DNA of 64,000 nt, taken from Enhydrobacter aerosaccus. GTDB lineage: Bacteria > Pseudomonadota > Alphaproteobacteria > Reyranellales > Reyranellaceae. Position numbers and translations under genes: made by a program. The stretch is taken from positions 62,001-126,000 of the forward strand of contig NZ_FUWJ01000004.1 of assembly GCF_900167455.1 (NCBI RefSeq). Reading direction: 5' to 3'. How positions within the stretch are numbered: position 1 is the stretch's first letter; each line of letters starts with the position of its first letter. Below, in pieces: positions 50,609-60,236 of this stretch. Under the pieces are notes generated by a model. It saw nothing but the letters and a program-made list of their open reading frames with translations. It searched no databases and was not told where the DNA came from.

Positions 50609-51056
50609 CTGCACCGTCGTCGTGCTCGACGGTCAGTGGCGTCGGTCTCTGCCCTCAGTCGAGCGCCTGGTGCGTCGCGCGGCGCGGGCTGCCCTCGTCG
50701 GCGCACGGCGCAGGGCGAGCTATTCGCTCAATGTCGCCTTGGCCGACGACAAGCGCGTGCGCATCCTCAATGCGCGGGATCGCAAGAAGGACAAACCGAC
50801 CAACGTCCTGTCCTATCCTTCCGGCGAGAAGGCGTTCCTGGGGGATATCGTCCTCGCGCGCCAGACCGTGTGGCGCGAGGCGCGGGAGCAGAAGAAGGCG
50901 CCAGCCGATCATCTCGCGCATCTCGTGGTGCACGGCACGCTCCATCTGCTCGGCTACGATCACGAGACGAGTGACGAGGATGCCGAGAGAATGGAGCGGC
51001 TGGAACGACGGATCCTGGCGAAGCTGGGCATTGCCGATCCGTACCTGGAGCGCTGA
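50577..51056 (+). CDS. ybeY: endoribonuclease YbeY
   Basis: Zinc metalloprotein needed for 16S rRNA 3-prime maturation and ribosome quality control. The 159-residue protein shows [33 protein letters not shown] family segments (seen as [18 protein letters not shown]), [10 protein letters not shown], and the metal triad H-x3-H-x5-H in [18 protein letters not shown] 50577 is used; a TTG four codons upstream is open. It starts inside the phoH gene. Confidence 0.95.
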   Translation: MTRATNSAKLSCTVVVLDGQWRRSLPSVERLVRRAARAALVGARRRASYSLNVALADDKRVRILNARDRKKDKPTNVLSYPSGEKAFLGDIVLARQTVWREAREQKKAPADHLAHLVVHGTLHLLGYDHETSDEDAERMERLERRILAKLGIADPYLER

Positions 51057-51068
51057 GCGCAGAAACGT

Positions 51069-51899
51069 CTACAGCATCTCCAGCGCCTGCTTGCCGCGCG
51101 GCGGCGGAAAGGCGCGATCGAGTTCGGCCAGGATCTCGGGCGACAGCGTGATGTCGAGGGCGCCGAGATTCTCTTCCACGCGCTGGCGAGTCGCTGATTT
51201 GGGAATCGTGACGACACCCGGCTGAGCCAGCAACCAGGCCAGGGCGAGCTGGGCCGTCGTGCAGCCGAGTTCGCCGGCGAGCTTGCGCAGGGCGCTCTTG
51301 CCCAGCAGGCGCCCTTGATCGAGAGGCGAATAGGCCATGAGGGGAATCGAGCGTCGTCGCATCCACGGCAGCAGGTCGAAGTCGGGGCCGCGTCGCGACA
51401 GGCAATAAAGCACCTGGTTGGCCGCCATCGATCTGTCGTCCAGCGCGGCGGCTTCTTCCAGGTCGTCGAGATCGAAGTTGCTCACGCCGAAGTCGGCGAT
51501 CTTTCCCGCCTCGCGCAGGCGATGGAAAGCCTCGAAGGTTTCCGCCAGCGGTATGCTGCCGCGCCAATGGAGCAGATAGAGATCGATACGCTCCAACCGC
51601 ATCCGTCTGAGGCTGCGCTCGCATGCGGCGATCGTTCCCTGACGGGAGGCATTGTGGGGATAGACCTTGCTGACGATGAAGGGGCGATCGGCGCGGCCCG
51701 AAATCGCCTCGCCGACGATCTCTTCCGCCACGCCTTCACCATACATCTCCGCCGTGTCGATCAGGGGATAGCCCAGATCGAGCGCATGACGGATCGCATC
51801 GAGTTCCTGCGCACGCATCCGTGCGCTTTCGCCCATGCGCCAGGTGCCGATGCCGAAAACAGGCATCTGGGCACCGGAAGGAAGATTGAGGGAACGCAT
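51069..51899 (-). CDS. aldo/keto reductase
   Basis: A 276-residue NADPH-dependent reductase of the AKR superfamily. The barrel shows PVFGIGTWRMGE, PLIDTAEMYGEGVAEEIVG with the catalytic Asp and Tyr, IVSKVYPHNAS with the Lys, DLYLLHWRGSIPLAET with the His, FGVSNFDLDDLEE, and VVTIPKSATRQRVEENL for the cofactor. ATG 51899 gives the family start. It lies on the minus strand between ybeY and corC, which are usually adjacent. Confidence 0.92.
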   Translation of the reverse strand: MRSLNLPSGAQMPVFGIGTWRMGESARMRAQELDAIRHALDLGYPLIDTAEMYGEGVAEEIVGEAISGRADRPFIVSKVYPHNASRQGTIAACERSLRRMRLERIDLYLLHWRGSIPLAETFEAFHRLREAGKIADFGVSNFDLDDLEEAAALDDRSMAANQVLYCLSRRGPDFDLLPWMRRRSIPLMAYSPLDQGRLLGKSALRKLAGELGCTTAQLALAWLLAQPGVVTIPKSATRQRVEENLGALDITLSPEILAELDRAFPPPRGKQALEML

Positions 51900-51949
51900 C
51901 GGGAACTTCCACGATTGCAACGCAGAGGGTTTAGCCTATCTTAGAAGCC

Positions 51950-52891
51950 ATGCCGGACTCCACAGCGCGCGCTTCGCAGCCAGGCTCGACCAGCCAGGCC
52001 TCGCCGGGAGAGTCGCCTTCTCCGCCTCCATCGGCCGCCGACTCGCCCGCCCACAGTAGCTGGGCCCGAAGTCTTTGGCGCCGCCTGCGCCGGCGTGATC
52101 GGAACGAGGCGGTGCGCGAGGCCATCGAGGAACTGATCGAGGGGACGCCTGAAAGCGATACGCCGATCAGCGACGACCAGCGCGAACTGCTGGTCAACAT
52201 CCTGAAACTTCGCGGCAAGACGGTGGCCGACGTGATGGTGCCGCGCGTTGATATCGTCGGCATTGCCGCCGATACGCCGCTGGACGAGGTCGTGCGCCTG
52301 ATCCAGGCCGAGGCTCATTCGCGCTATCCGGTCTATCGGGAATCGCTCGATGACGTCATCGGCATGGTCCACATCAAGGATGTTCTCACCTACTGGGGAA
52401 CGAGCAAGAAATTTAACCTGCGCGACATATTGCGGCGGGTTGTGTTCGTCGCACCGACGCTCCCGGTGCTCGATATGCTGCTCGATATGCGGCGTTCGCG
52501 CACGCATATGGCGTTAGTGGTGGACGAATTCGGCGGAACTGATGGCCTGCTGACGATCGAAGACCTGGTCGAGGAGATCGTGGGCGAGATCGAGGACGAG
52601 CACGACGTCGCCCAGGCCCCCACCCTGGCACGCCGCGCCGACGGCACGATCGATGTCAACGGACGGACGACGATAGAGCTGCTCGAGCAGGAGATCGGCA
52701 ACGTTCTGTCCGAGGACGAGCGACGCGAAATCGACACGGTGGGCGGTCTAATCTTCTCGCTGCTCGGGCGCATTCCCGAACGGGGAGAAGTGGTGCGCCA
52801 TCCATCGGGTGTCGAGTTTGAGATTCTTGATGTCGATCCGCGCCGAATTCGTCGTCTGCGTGTGCGGCCGCCTGCCGCGCCGCAAGCCTAG
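51950..52891 (+). CDS. corC: CorC/HlyC-family protein with paired CBS domains
   Basis: A 313-residue soluble YbeX/CorC protein, linked to magnesium efflux and ribosome-related functions. After an acidic low-complexity N terminus come VADVMVPRVDIVGIAADTPLDEVV (first CBS), YPVYRESLDDVIGMVHIKDVL, the second CBS LVVDEFGGTDGLLTIEDLVEEIVGEI, and the C-terminal transporter-associated domain (DTVGGLIFSLLGRIPERGEVV). It precedes lnt by 23 bp, the usual order. Confidence 0.94.
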   Translation: MPDSTARASQPGSTSQASPGESPSPPPSAADSPAHSSWARSLWRRLRRRDRNEAVREAIEELIEGTPESDTPISDDQRELLVNILKLRGKTVADVMVPRVDIVGIAADTPLDEVVRLIQAEAHSRYPVYRESLDDVIGMVHIKDVLTYWGTSKKFNLRDILRRVVFVAPTLPVLDMLLDMRRSRTHMALVVDEFGGTDGLLTIEDLVEEIVGEIEDEHDVAQAPTLARRADGTIDVNGRTTIELLEQEIGNVLSEDERREIDTVGGLIFSLLGRIPERGEVVRHPSGVEFEILDVDPRRIRRLRVRPPAAPQA

Positions 52892-52914
52892 AGCTGATCG
52901 GTCACCTTGCGCTC

Positions 52915-54435
52915 ATGAGACTTGAAGGAAAGCGCGCCCTCGGCGTCGGTTTGGTTTCGGGCGCGCTGGCGGCACTCGCCATGCCGCCCCTCGATTGGTT
53001 GCCGCTTGCGGTCGTGGGCATCGTCGTGTTCGTCTGGCTTTGGGACGGCGCGCCGACCTGGAAGGCGGCGCTGTTGCGCGGCTGGGCTTGGGGGCTTGGC
53101 CATTTTGCCGTCGGCTCGTACTGGATCGTCGAAGCGTTCTTCGTGCCGCCGGCCGACTTCAAGCTGCTCGGACCGCCGATCGTTCTTGGTCTCGCCGTCC
53201 TGCTTGGCTTCTTTCCGGGACTGGCCGCCGGCGCCACGCGTTGGGCCGCCTTGCGCTGGCCATTCCTTGGCGGCCGGTATCGCCGACTCGTGATCCTCGC
53301 TGTCGCCTGGACAGCAGCGGAGTGGCTGCGCGGCCATATCTTCACAGGCTACCCTTGGAACCCGCTCGGCCACGTGTGGACGTTCGCAACGCCGCTGCTT
53401 CAGGGCGCGGCTGTGGTCGGTGTCTATGGGCTGGGCACGGCAACATTCCTGATTCTTGCTGCGCCCACCGCCGGCTGGCGCGCGTCGATGGTCGCTCTGG
53501 CGATCGTCGGCGGTGCAGGTGTTGTCGGTGTCGCGATCATGCCGCCAGTCGGGAACGAGCAGGATGGGCCGGTGGTGCGCATCGTCCAGCCGAACACGGC
53601 GCAATCGCTCAAATGGGACCGCGACGCCGCGGTCCGCAATCTCCGACGACTGATCGATCTGTCACATCGTCCCGGTTTCGACCGTGTGGCCGTCGTGCTT
53701 TGGCCGGAGACCGCGGTGCCGTTCATCGTGCAACCCGGATCGCCCATCCTGCCGGTCCTGGCCGAAGCCGTTCCACCCAACGGCTACTTGCTGACGGGCG
53801 CCGAACGCACCGCTGCCCGATATGGCGACGGTGTCTGGAACTCGCTTCTCGCGATCGACAAGAGCGGCGCCATCGTGGCGCATTACGACAAGGTCCATCT
53901 TGTACCGCTCGGCGAGTACATCCCTTTCCACAAGGATCTTCCGCCGCTCACGGGACTGGTCGGTCGCGGCTCCTTCGAGGTTGGTGAGTCGCATCTCACC
54001 CTGGCCTTGCCCGGAGTGCCGCCCTTCTCGCCAGTGATCTGCTACGAGGTCATCTTTCCCGGCGCGATCGTCGGTTCCGATCGTCGCCCGAGATGGATCG
54101 TGAACGTGACCAACGATGCCTGGTTCGGCGTCTCGAGCGGTCCGTATCAGCATCTCGCCAGCGCACGGCTGCGCTCTGTGGAGGAAGGGTTGCCGATGAT
54201 GCGTGCCGCCAACACGGGCGTATCCGCGGTGATCGACGCCTACGGTCGGGTGCTCGATTCTCTCGATATGGAGCAGGAGGGGACCATCGACCACGCCCTT
54301 CCACCGGCTCGGCCGGCGACCCCGTACAGTCTCTGGCACGATTGGATACTGCTGATCTGGCTCTTGTCTTTGCTGCTACCGGCGGTGCTGAAATTCCCGG
54401 CAGGCCGCCTTTATCGCGACAATGCCTCACCTTAA
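52915..54435 (+). CDS. lnt: apolipoprotein N-acyltransferase
   Basis: Inner-membrane enzyme that adds the third acyl chain to lipoproteins. The 506-residue protein has about six N-terminal membrane helices, a periplasmic nitrilase-fold domain with the triad Glu (VVLWPETAVPF), Lys (HYDKVHLVPLGEYIP) and Cys (PVICYEVIFPG), WIVNVTNDAWFG, and a C-terminal helix (DWILLIWLLSLLLPAVL). Family length and topology are intact. Confidence 0.96.
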   Translation: MRLEGKRALGVGLVSGALAALAMPPLDWLPLAVVGIVVFVWLWDGAPTWKAALLRGWAWGLGHFAVGSYWIVEAFFVPPADFKLLGPPIVLGLAVLLGFFPGLAAGATRWAALRWPFLGGRYRRLVILAVAWTAAEWLRGHIFTGYPWNPLGHVWTFATPLLQGAAVVGVYGLGTATFLILAAPTAGWRASMVALAIVGGAGVVGVAIMPPVGNEQDGPVVRIVQPNTAQSLKWDRDAAVRNLRRLIDLSHRPGFDRVAVVLWPETAVPFIVQPGSPILPVLAEAVPPNGYLLTGAERTAARYGDGVWNSLLAIDKSGAIVAHYDKVHLVPLGEYIPFHKDLPPLTGLVGRGSFEVGESHLTLALPGVPPFSPVICYEVIFPGAIVGSDRRPRWIVNVTNDAWFGVSSGPYQHLASARLRSVEEGLPMMRAANTGVSAVIDAYGRVLDSLDMEQEGTIDHALPPARPATPYSLWHDWILLIWLLSLLLPAVLKFPAGRLYRDNASP

Positions 54436-54504
54436 GGCGGCGAGTTCAGGTTAAGCTTGCATTATGAACAAGAGCAGGTAATGTCCTATGCACTCCTGGC
54501 GTGT

Positions 54505-54521
54505 AGATATGCATTTTTGCA
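54505..54521 (+). promoter_or_regulatory. 17-bp motif AGATATGCATTTTTGCA, copy 1
   Basis: Identical 17-mer also found at 59069-59085 and 59499-59515. All three copies are intergenic and in the same orientation. This one is 104 bp upstream of the XRE regulator. The core TGCA-N4-TGCA is a dyad, suggesting a protein-binding site. Confidence 0.65.
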
Positions 54522-54625
54522 CAGCTGGGTTTGTGGCACCAAGCACAAGTTAAAGGTGTCTGTTCCGTAGTTCATGCAACGGCGTCGACGTTCTAAAGCC
54601 AAGAACCAAAAAAGGATCAGGAGCT

Positions 54626-55084
54626 ATGGCGAGATCGCATCCTGTTGACGTTCACGTGGGAGCGCGCATGCGCCAGCGTCGGACTTTGCTCGGTATGAGC
54701 CAGGAGAAGCTAGGGACCGCAGTGGGGCTCACTTTCCAGCAAATTCAGAAATATGAGCGTGGCTCCAACAGGATCGGGTCGAGCCGCCTGTTCGAGTTCG
54801 CCAAGGTGCTGGACGTGCCCGTGTCGTACTTTTTCGACGAGATGCCGTCCAACGCCCTGGCCGGTCGGCCGATGTCGGGCCGCGCGCGCAAGGGCGGCTT
54901 TGGCGAAGCCGCCACGCCGTTCGAACAGGAGAAGGATCCGCTGATCAAGCGCGAGACCCTCGAACTTGTGCGCGCCTACTACAAGATTCGCGAGGCGCGT
55001 GTCCGCAAGCGCATCTTCGAGATGGTCAAGGCGGTCGGCGCCGCCAGCCATGCCGAAGTGCTTGGCGGACGCAAAGGTCGCTGA
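54626..55084 (+). CDS. XRE-family transcriptional regulator
   Basis: A 152-residue regulator with an N-terminal Cro/C1 helix-turn-helix (VGARMRQRRTLLGMSQEKLGTAVGLTFQQIQKYERGSN is the domain; key part MSQEKLGTAVGLTFQQIQ) and FEFAKVLDVPVSYFFDEM, then a C-terminal helical tail (RAYYKIREARVRKRIFEMV). This family is highly conserved in alphaproteobacteria between lnt and metK. Targets are unknown. The leader holds one copy of the 17-bp motif. Confidence 0.92.
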   Translation: MARSHPVDVHVGARMRQRRTLLGMSQEKLGTAVGLTFQQIQKYERGSNRIGSSRLFEFAKVLDVPVSYFFDEMPSNALAGRPMSGRARKGGFGEAATPFEQEKDPLIKRETLELVRAYYKIREARVRKRIFEMVKAVGAASHAEVLGGRKGR

Positions 55085-55163
55085 ATAGCCTCAGCAGGCC
55101 CTTGATTTCTTGTTTCGTTTGGAGTTTTTTGCGGCGCGGCCTCGATCATCACCGATCGATGCC

Positions 55164-55220
55164 GTTGCGGACGGATTTGGACGACTTGCCACCGCATGAA
55201 CAAAGGCTAAGCCGGACGTT
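55164..55220 (+). promoter_or_regulatory. candidate SAM-II/SAM-V-like riboswitch in the metK leader
   Basis: Core elements parallel the confirmed SAM-II switch at 20.4 kb: P1 TGCGG (55166-55170) with CCGCA (55192-55196), loop pieces GGATTTGG and ACTTGCC, then AACAAAGGCTAA after P1. GCC (55188-55190) can pair with GGC (55205-55207), covarying with GCG/CGC in the metX switch. The second pseudoknot helix is weak (GACG with CGTT). The start codon of metK is about 50 bp downstream. Fit to SAM-V or SAM-II is by eye. Confidence 0.6.
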
Positions 55221-55272
55221 GGCGGCTCATCCGCCCTGCCCGGAGGTCCAGTGACATCTGAGGGAGGGCTTG

Positions 55273-56559
<1,287 letters not shown>

Positions 56560-56575
56560 CGGAATCGGACTTCGT

Positions 56576-57049
56576 CTAGCCGAGCTCGACGAAGTCCGGA
56601 TCCTCGAGACGGGCAAGCCGCTCGGATGCCAGCCGGGCGCAGTCGATCAGCAGTGATTTGCGTCGGGCCGCGGCAACGGCTCGACGTGGCGGATGTCGCA
56701 GCAATTCGCCGCCATAGGCATCGGCCACGATCAGCCCGACCGGCTCCGGGATGAGCGCCTGCGGAAAATCGACGGGCACCGCGAAATAGAGCTGGTCGCA
56801 CCAAGCGAGATAATCGGGCCACTTGTTGTCGGCGCGCCAATCCTCGATCGAGGACTTCACTTCGACGATAGTGAGATCACCCCCGGCGCCCACGGCAAAG
56901 ATATCGGCGCGTCGGCCATCCGGCAGCGGCATCTCGAGAACGACAGACCTGCCGGTCTGGCGCATCAGGCGGCACGCGCCGCGGCATACGGCAATGGTGA
57001 TTTCCGGTCGCGCCTGGCGGGGCAGGGGCGAAGCCATCGCCTCGACCAT
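56576..57049 (-). CDS. mmcB: MmcB-family DNA repair protein
   Basis: A 157-residue PD-(D/E)XK-like protein of the MmcB family (DUF1052), which in Caulobacter is a LexA-regulated mitomycin C resistance factor. Landmarks are VVLEMPLPDGRRADIFAV, TIVEVKSSIEDWRAD with the E-x-K motif, KWPDYLAWCDQLYFAV and DAYGGELLRH. The ATG directly abuts the stop of the upstream SEL1 gene, so it is the last gene of that operon; no separate LexA box was seen between them. Confidence 0.88.
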   Translation of the reverse strand: MVEAMASPLPRQARPEITIAVCRGACRLMRQTGRSVVLEMPLPDGRRADIFAVGAGGDLTIVEVKSSIEDWRADNKWPDYLAWCDQLYFAVPVDFPQALIPEPVGLIVADAYGGELLRHPPRRAVAAARRKSLLIDCARLASERLARLEDPDFVELG

Positions 57050-58252
57050 TCAGGGAGTCGGCGGAGCGAGCCGCGGCGGTACATCGCTGATCGGTCGCTC
57101 GAGAACCGGAGTGAAGGCTGCCGCCAGCGCCTCGGCGCGCTTGCGCTCGGCATCGGACAATTTGGCTGCTGCCTGCTCCTTGGTGGCACGGGCGGCGAGA
57201 TTGCCGGCCTTTTCGGCGATGAGGAGCCACTTGTAGCCTTCGACCGGATCGGTCTGCCCGGCCAGGCCGCCGAGCAATGCCACGCCGAGAAGTTGCTGCG
57301 CCTCAGGCAGTCCCTGCCGTGCCGCTCTCCCATACCACGTCGCCGCTTGAGTGACGTCGCGCGCGACGCCGGCACCGGCGTAATAGGCATTGCCGAGCTT
57401 GAACTGGGCGGAGGCGACGCCGGCATTGGCCGCCACGGCATACCAGGCCACGGCATTCTGCTGGATGGTCTGATTGGCAGCTTTGTCTCGCGATGGCCGC
57501 GTACGGGCGGTCATGTCTCCCAAGGCCAGCGCCGCTTCAGGCACGCCGTCCTTCTCCGCGATCATCAGCCACCGTTGGGCCGCCAGCGCGTCCTGCTTGG
57601 TGCCGTTGCCTTCGGCCAGCGCCAGTCCGTAGCGGAGCGCGGCGAGCGGGTGGCCCTTTTCCGCGGCGCGGCGATAGAGATCGGCTGCCCGCACCGGATC
57701 CGCGATGGCCGATCCGTCGTTGTCCTCAGTCGCTCGCGCGAGGGCATAAAGGGCGTACGGATCGTCTCCGGATGCCGCCTTTTCCAGCCAGGCCCGTGCC
57801 TGCACCAGATCGCGCGGCACGCCTTGGCCGCGGAAGTACAGGATGCCGAGATTGAGCTGGGCGCGTTGATGGCCGGCATTCGCGGCCTTCTCGAACAGCT
57901 GCGCAGCACGGGCATCGTCGCGCGGCAGGCCGCCCAGACCTTGCGCATAGACGACACCAAGCTGAAGGGCGGCTTCCGCCGAGCCGGCGGCGAGCGCCTG
58001 TTGGAGCATCTGCACTCCGTCACGAGCATTTCCGCGCTCGATCAGGACCACGCCCAGCCAGGCTCGGGCATCGGGGGTGGAAGCGGCAAGCCTGCGGAAA
58101 TCGGCCTCGGCAGAGGCGAGATCGCCGGCACGGTAGGTGGCAACGGCATTGCGCAACGCCGGGGACGTACCGGATAGGTCGGCGCCTTGAGCGAAGGCGT
58201 GAGAACTCGCGCCGAGCAGCGCCGCGAGCAGCGCCGCCGGGACGATCCTCAT
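57050..58252 (-). CDS. SEL1-repeat exported protein
   Basis: A 400-residue protein with signal peptide (MRIVPAALLAALLGASSHAFAQ) and about seven SEL1-like repeats (for example AALQLGVVYAQGLGGLPRDDARA, AQLNLGILYFRGQGVPRDL, AQFKLGNAYYAGAGVARDV). It is probably a periplasmic scaffold. The ATG overlaps the stop of the preceding SEL1 gene by four bases and its stop abuts mmcB, so the three genes form an operon. Confidence 0.9.
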   Translation of the reverse strand: MRIVPAALLAALLGASSHAFAQGADLSGTSPALRNAVATYRAGDLASAEADFRRLAASTPDARAWLGVVLIERGNARDGVQMLQQALAAGSAEAALQLGVVYAQGLGGLPRDDARAAQLFEKAANAGHQRAQLNLGILYFRGQGVPRDLVQARAWLEKAASGDDPYALYALARATEDNDGSAIADPVRAADLYRRAAEKGHPLAALRYGLALAEGNGTKQDALAAQRWLMIAEKDGVPEAALALGDMTARTRPSRDKAANQTIQQNAVAWYAVAANAGVASAQFKLGNAYYAGAGVARDVTQAATWYGRAARQGLPEAQQLLGVALLGGLAGQTDPVEGYKWLLIAEKAGNLAARATKEQAAAKLSDAERKRAEALAAAFTPVLERPISDVPPRLAPPTP

Positions 58253-58746
58253 TTGGTCTTGAAGGTGTAGGCGGCTGCGGCCGCCTTGGCCTGCTCGATT
58301 TCTTCCGGCTTCAGTTCCTGGGCCATCTGGCCCATGAGCTGTTCGGCATTTGGTGCGTTCCAACGCTGCGCGATCGCCAGCCACTTGAACGCCTCGGGGA
58401 AGCTTTTCGGTACGCCCTTGCCGTCGGCATAGGCACCGGCCAGTGGAATCATCGCCGGCGTGTAGCCGCGCTCGGCAGCATCGAGCAGCAGGGGGACGGC
58501 CTTGTTCATGTCGTACAGCTTCGAGTCCGGATTGCCGTAGACATAGAAGCCGAGCAGGAACTGGGCGCGGGGGTCGCGTTCCTTGGCCAGGTTCTGCAGC
58601 GCCTTCTCGGCGGCCGGCATGTCGCCGGACTGCATCGCTTTCACACCGTCCTCGATGCCCGCTGCCGCCGGCCGCGCGAGAGCGGTCAGGAGCAAGCCGG
58701 CGCTGCAAACAGCAGAGACGAGTCGGAATGAAGCAGAAACGCGCAC
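58249..58746 (-). CDS. short SEL1-repeat exported protein
   Basis: A 165-residue protein with a signal peptide (FRLVSAVCSAGLLLTALA, cleavage after RPAAA) and two to three SEL1-type repeats (AQFLLGFYVYGNPDSKLYD, AMIPLAGAYADGKGVPKSF). The GTG start at 58746 has GGAG seven bases upstream; the longer open frame is ignored because its sequence lacks a start context. It leads the operon with the longer SEL1 protein and mmcB. Confidence 0.85.
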   Translation of the reverse strand: MRVSASFRLVSAVCSAGLLLTALARPAAAGIEDGVKAMQSGDMPAAEKALQNLAKERDPRAQFLLGFYVYGNPDSKLYDMNKAVPLLLDAAERGYTPAMIPLAGAYADGKGVPKSFPEAFKWLAIAQRWNAPNAEQLMGQMAQELKPEEIEQAKAAAAAYTFKTK

Positions 58747-59068
58747 AGCTGATCTCCGATGATGGCCAAACGCGCGACGTCTACCATGGAAATGCGGCAG
58801 CAACACGCGGTGCGACGCCGAAGCCGGACTCCAGTCCGGCAAGGCCGCGATCGCCCGTGGTCATCGCCCGGTCGTTAACGAAGGCCTGTCATGTATTTGC
58901 AGCAGAAGATAGCCACGCGCGGGCATTCCGATTGCCTATCCCACTGTAAATCAAGGGAAATGGGGGCGAGTTGACGGGGTGGAGATGCGTTTGAGCCTGC
59001 CCTTTTTTGACTATCTGGTGGCATCATTGCTTCACAAAGCTTAGGAAATACGGGGAGTCCGCCGGACA

Positions 59069-59085
59069 AGATATGCATTTTTGCA
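59069..59085 (+). promoter_or_regulatory. 17-bp motif, copy 2
   Basis: AGATATGCATTTTTGCA, identical to 54505-54521 and 59499-59515. No gene follows; the next feature downstream is the structured RNA ending at 59340, so this site may control a small noncoding transcript of about 240 nt. Confidence 0.6.
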
Positions 59086-59223
59086 AGTGACGACCGGAGA
59101 CCCAATTTGTTAGGGTGCGTTCATAAGAAGCGTCGTTGTTCGTTTTAGGTAATTTCCGAAAGGCTTTTAGACCCACACATTGGTCGCGCTTGCGCACCAC
59201 ATCCCAGTTCCCTTAGCCCGCCG

Positions 59224-59345
59224 GCGGCTCCCCAGGCCGCTCATCGAAGCCCCCTTCCCACACACCCTAAGGCTTCGATAATCCCACACCCAGGCGGGCT
59301 CCTAAGGAAGGCCGGTCGTTCCCCAAGCGACCGGCCTTTCATATT
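59224..59345 (+). ncRNA. three-hairpin RNA element A with terminator
   Basis: Hairpin 1 is GCGGC/GCCGC (59224-59240). Hairpin 2 is ATCGAAGCC/GGCTTCGAT (59243-59279) with a C-rich loop containing CCCTTCCCACAC. Hairpin 3 is the intrinsic terminator GGCCGGTCG/CGACCGGCC (59310-59336) followed by TTTC. The same three-hairpin order recurs at 60227-60352 with compensating changes in hairpin 1. The probable 5-prime end lies nearer the 17-bp motif at 59069. A small RNA is the best explanation; it has no assigned family here. Confidence 0.6.
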
Positions 59346-59498
59346 TCTGGCCTTTGCCCATCCTGGAATGCCGCCCGCTTGAAATTCCCCGGAATCGTTG
59401 CCTCCCAGATATCGCGTAGGGGGCGGGCCACGCCGAGATATCCAAAACTGGCTATCTCGAAAAAAACTATTCAATGAAATCAGGCATTCAATGCGCTG

Positions 59499-59515
59499 AG
59501 ATATGCATTTTTGCA
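59499..59515 (+). promoter_or_regulatory. 17-bp motif, copy 3
   Basis: AGATATGCATTTTTGCA, 70 bp upstream of the TetR ATG at 59586 and in the same orientation as the two other copies. Confidence 0.65.
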
Positions 59516-59542
59516 GATTACGCGACGCGAAGCGCGTGTTAG

Positions 59543-59563
59543 TGTCTCGACATTAGAGAGACA
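59543..59563. promoter_or_regulatory. dyad upstream of the TetR gene
   Basis: TGTCTC and GAGACA are exact complements around a 9-base spacer, ending 22 bp before the TetR ATG. This is the typical location of an autoregulatory TetR operator. The arms do not resemble the operator pair of the 33-kb TetR. Confidence 0.5.
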
Positions 59564-59585
59564 TTCTTATTTTATCGGTTTTGAT

Positions 59586-60236
59586 ATGAAAATTGTCGGC
59601 TTCCCGGTTGACGTATCGCGGTCGCAGGACGGCCGTATCGTCCGCGGCCTGCGGACCCGGCAGTCGCTGATCCAGGCGACGCTGGACCTGATCCAGGCCG
59701 GCGATATCGAACCGACATCGGCTGCGATCGCCACGATCGCTGGCGTTTCCAGTCGCGCTCTGTTCCAGCATTTCCCCAGCCTTGCCGATCTCTATGCGGC
59801 GGCCTTCGATCTCGCGGTTTACCGCGCCTTCGACGGCCATCGCCCCGTCGATCTGGCCGTGCCCCTCTCGAATCGCATCGACCTGCTGGTGTCGGATCGG
59901 TCGGAACTGTTCGAGCAATGGCTGCCAGTATGGCATTTCGCCGAGCGTGTCCGCAGCGTGGCGCCCGCTGTCGGCCTTGGCGTGGCCCAGCTGCGCAAGC
60001 TCCTGCGCGAACGTCTGGCGGCATGGTTCGCCACGGAACTCGGCAACCTCGACCCCACTTCGCGAGATCTCGTCCTCGACTCGCTGGATCTGGCCTTTGG
60101 CCTCGACAGCTGGATGAACATGCGTGAGCAGCTTCGGTTGTCGCCTCTTCATGCTTCCCGCACCTGGCGATTCACGGCGGAGGCCATCGTTCAGCAAGCT
60201 CTTACAGTTCCCACACAGCCCGTGGCGGTGGCCTAA
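59586..60236 (+). CDS. TetR-family regulator
   Basis: A 216-residue regulator with HTH RQSLIQATLDLIQAGDIEP, IATIAGVSSRALFQHFPSLADLYAAAF and a C-terminal domain ending MNMREQLRLSPLHASRTWRFTAEAI. Both halves resemble the TetR protein at 16.3-16.9 kb, so the two are probably paralogs. The stop codon lies in the loop of hairpin 1 of RNA element B. No target gene is adjacent; the nearest neighbours are cytochrome genes on the far side of the terminator. Confidence 0.88.
   Translation: MKIVGFPVDVSRSQDGRIVRGLRTRQSLIQATLDLIQAGDIEPTSAAIATIAGVSSRALFQHFPSLADLYAAAFDLAVYRAFDGHRPVDLAVPLSNRIDLLVSDRSELFEQWLPVWHFAERVRSVAPAVGLGVAQLRKLLRERLAAWFATELGNLDPTSRDLVLDSLDLAFGLDSWMNMREQLRLSPLHASRTWRFTAEAIVQQALTVPTQPVAVA

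Larger units (their letters stand above)
58747..59585. other. 839-bp intergenic region
   Basis: No protein-coding gene is supported between the SEL1 gene and the TetR gene. A 19-codon ORF at 58985-59044 exists but has poor spacing to its ribosome-binding site. The stretch carries two copies of the 17-bp motif, a structured RNA with terminator at 59224-59340, and a TetR-type dyad at 59543-59563, each listed separately. It is less GC-rich than the neighbours near 59020-59170 and 59440-59585. Confidence 0.75.

Noticed and set aside
58985..59044. Small ORF of 19 codons (MRLSLPFFDYLVASLLHKA)
   Set aside because: A GGAG lies directly against the ATG without spacing, there is no conserved partner copy near the second 17-bp motif, and the length is within chance.
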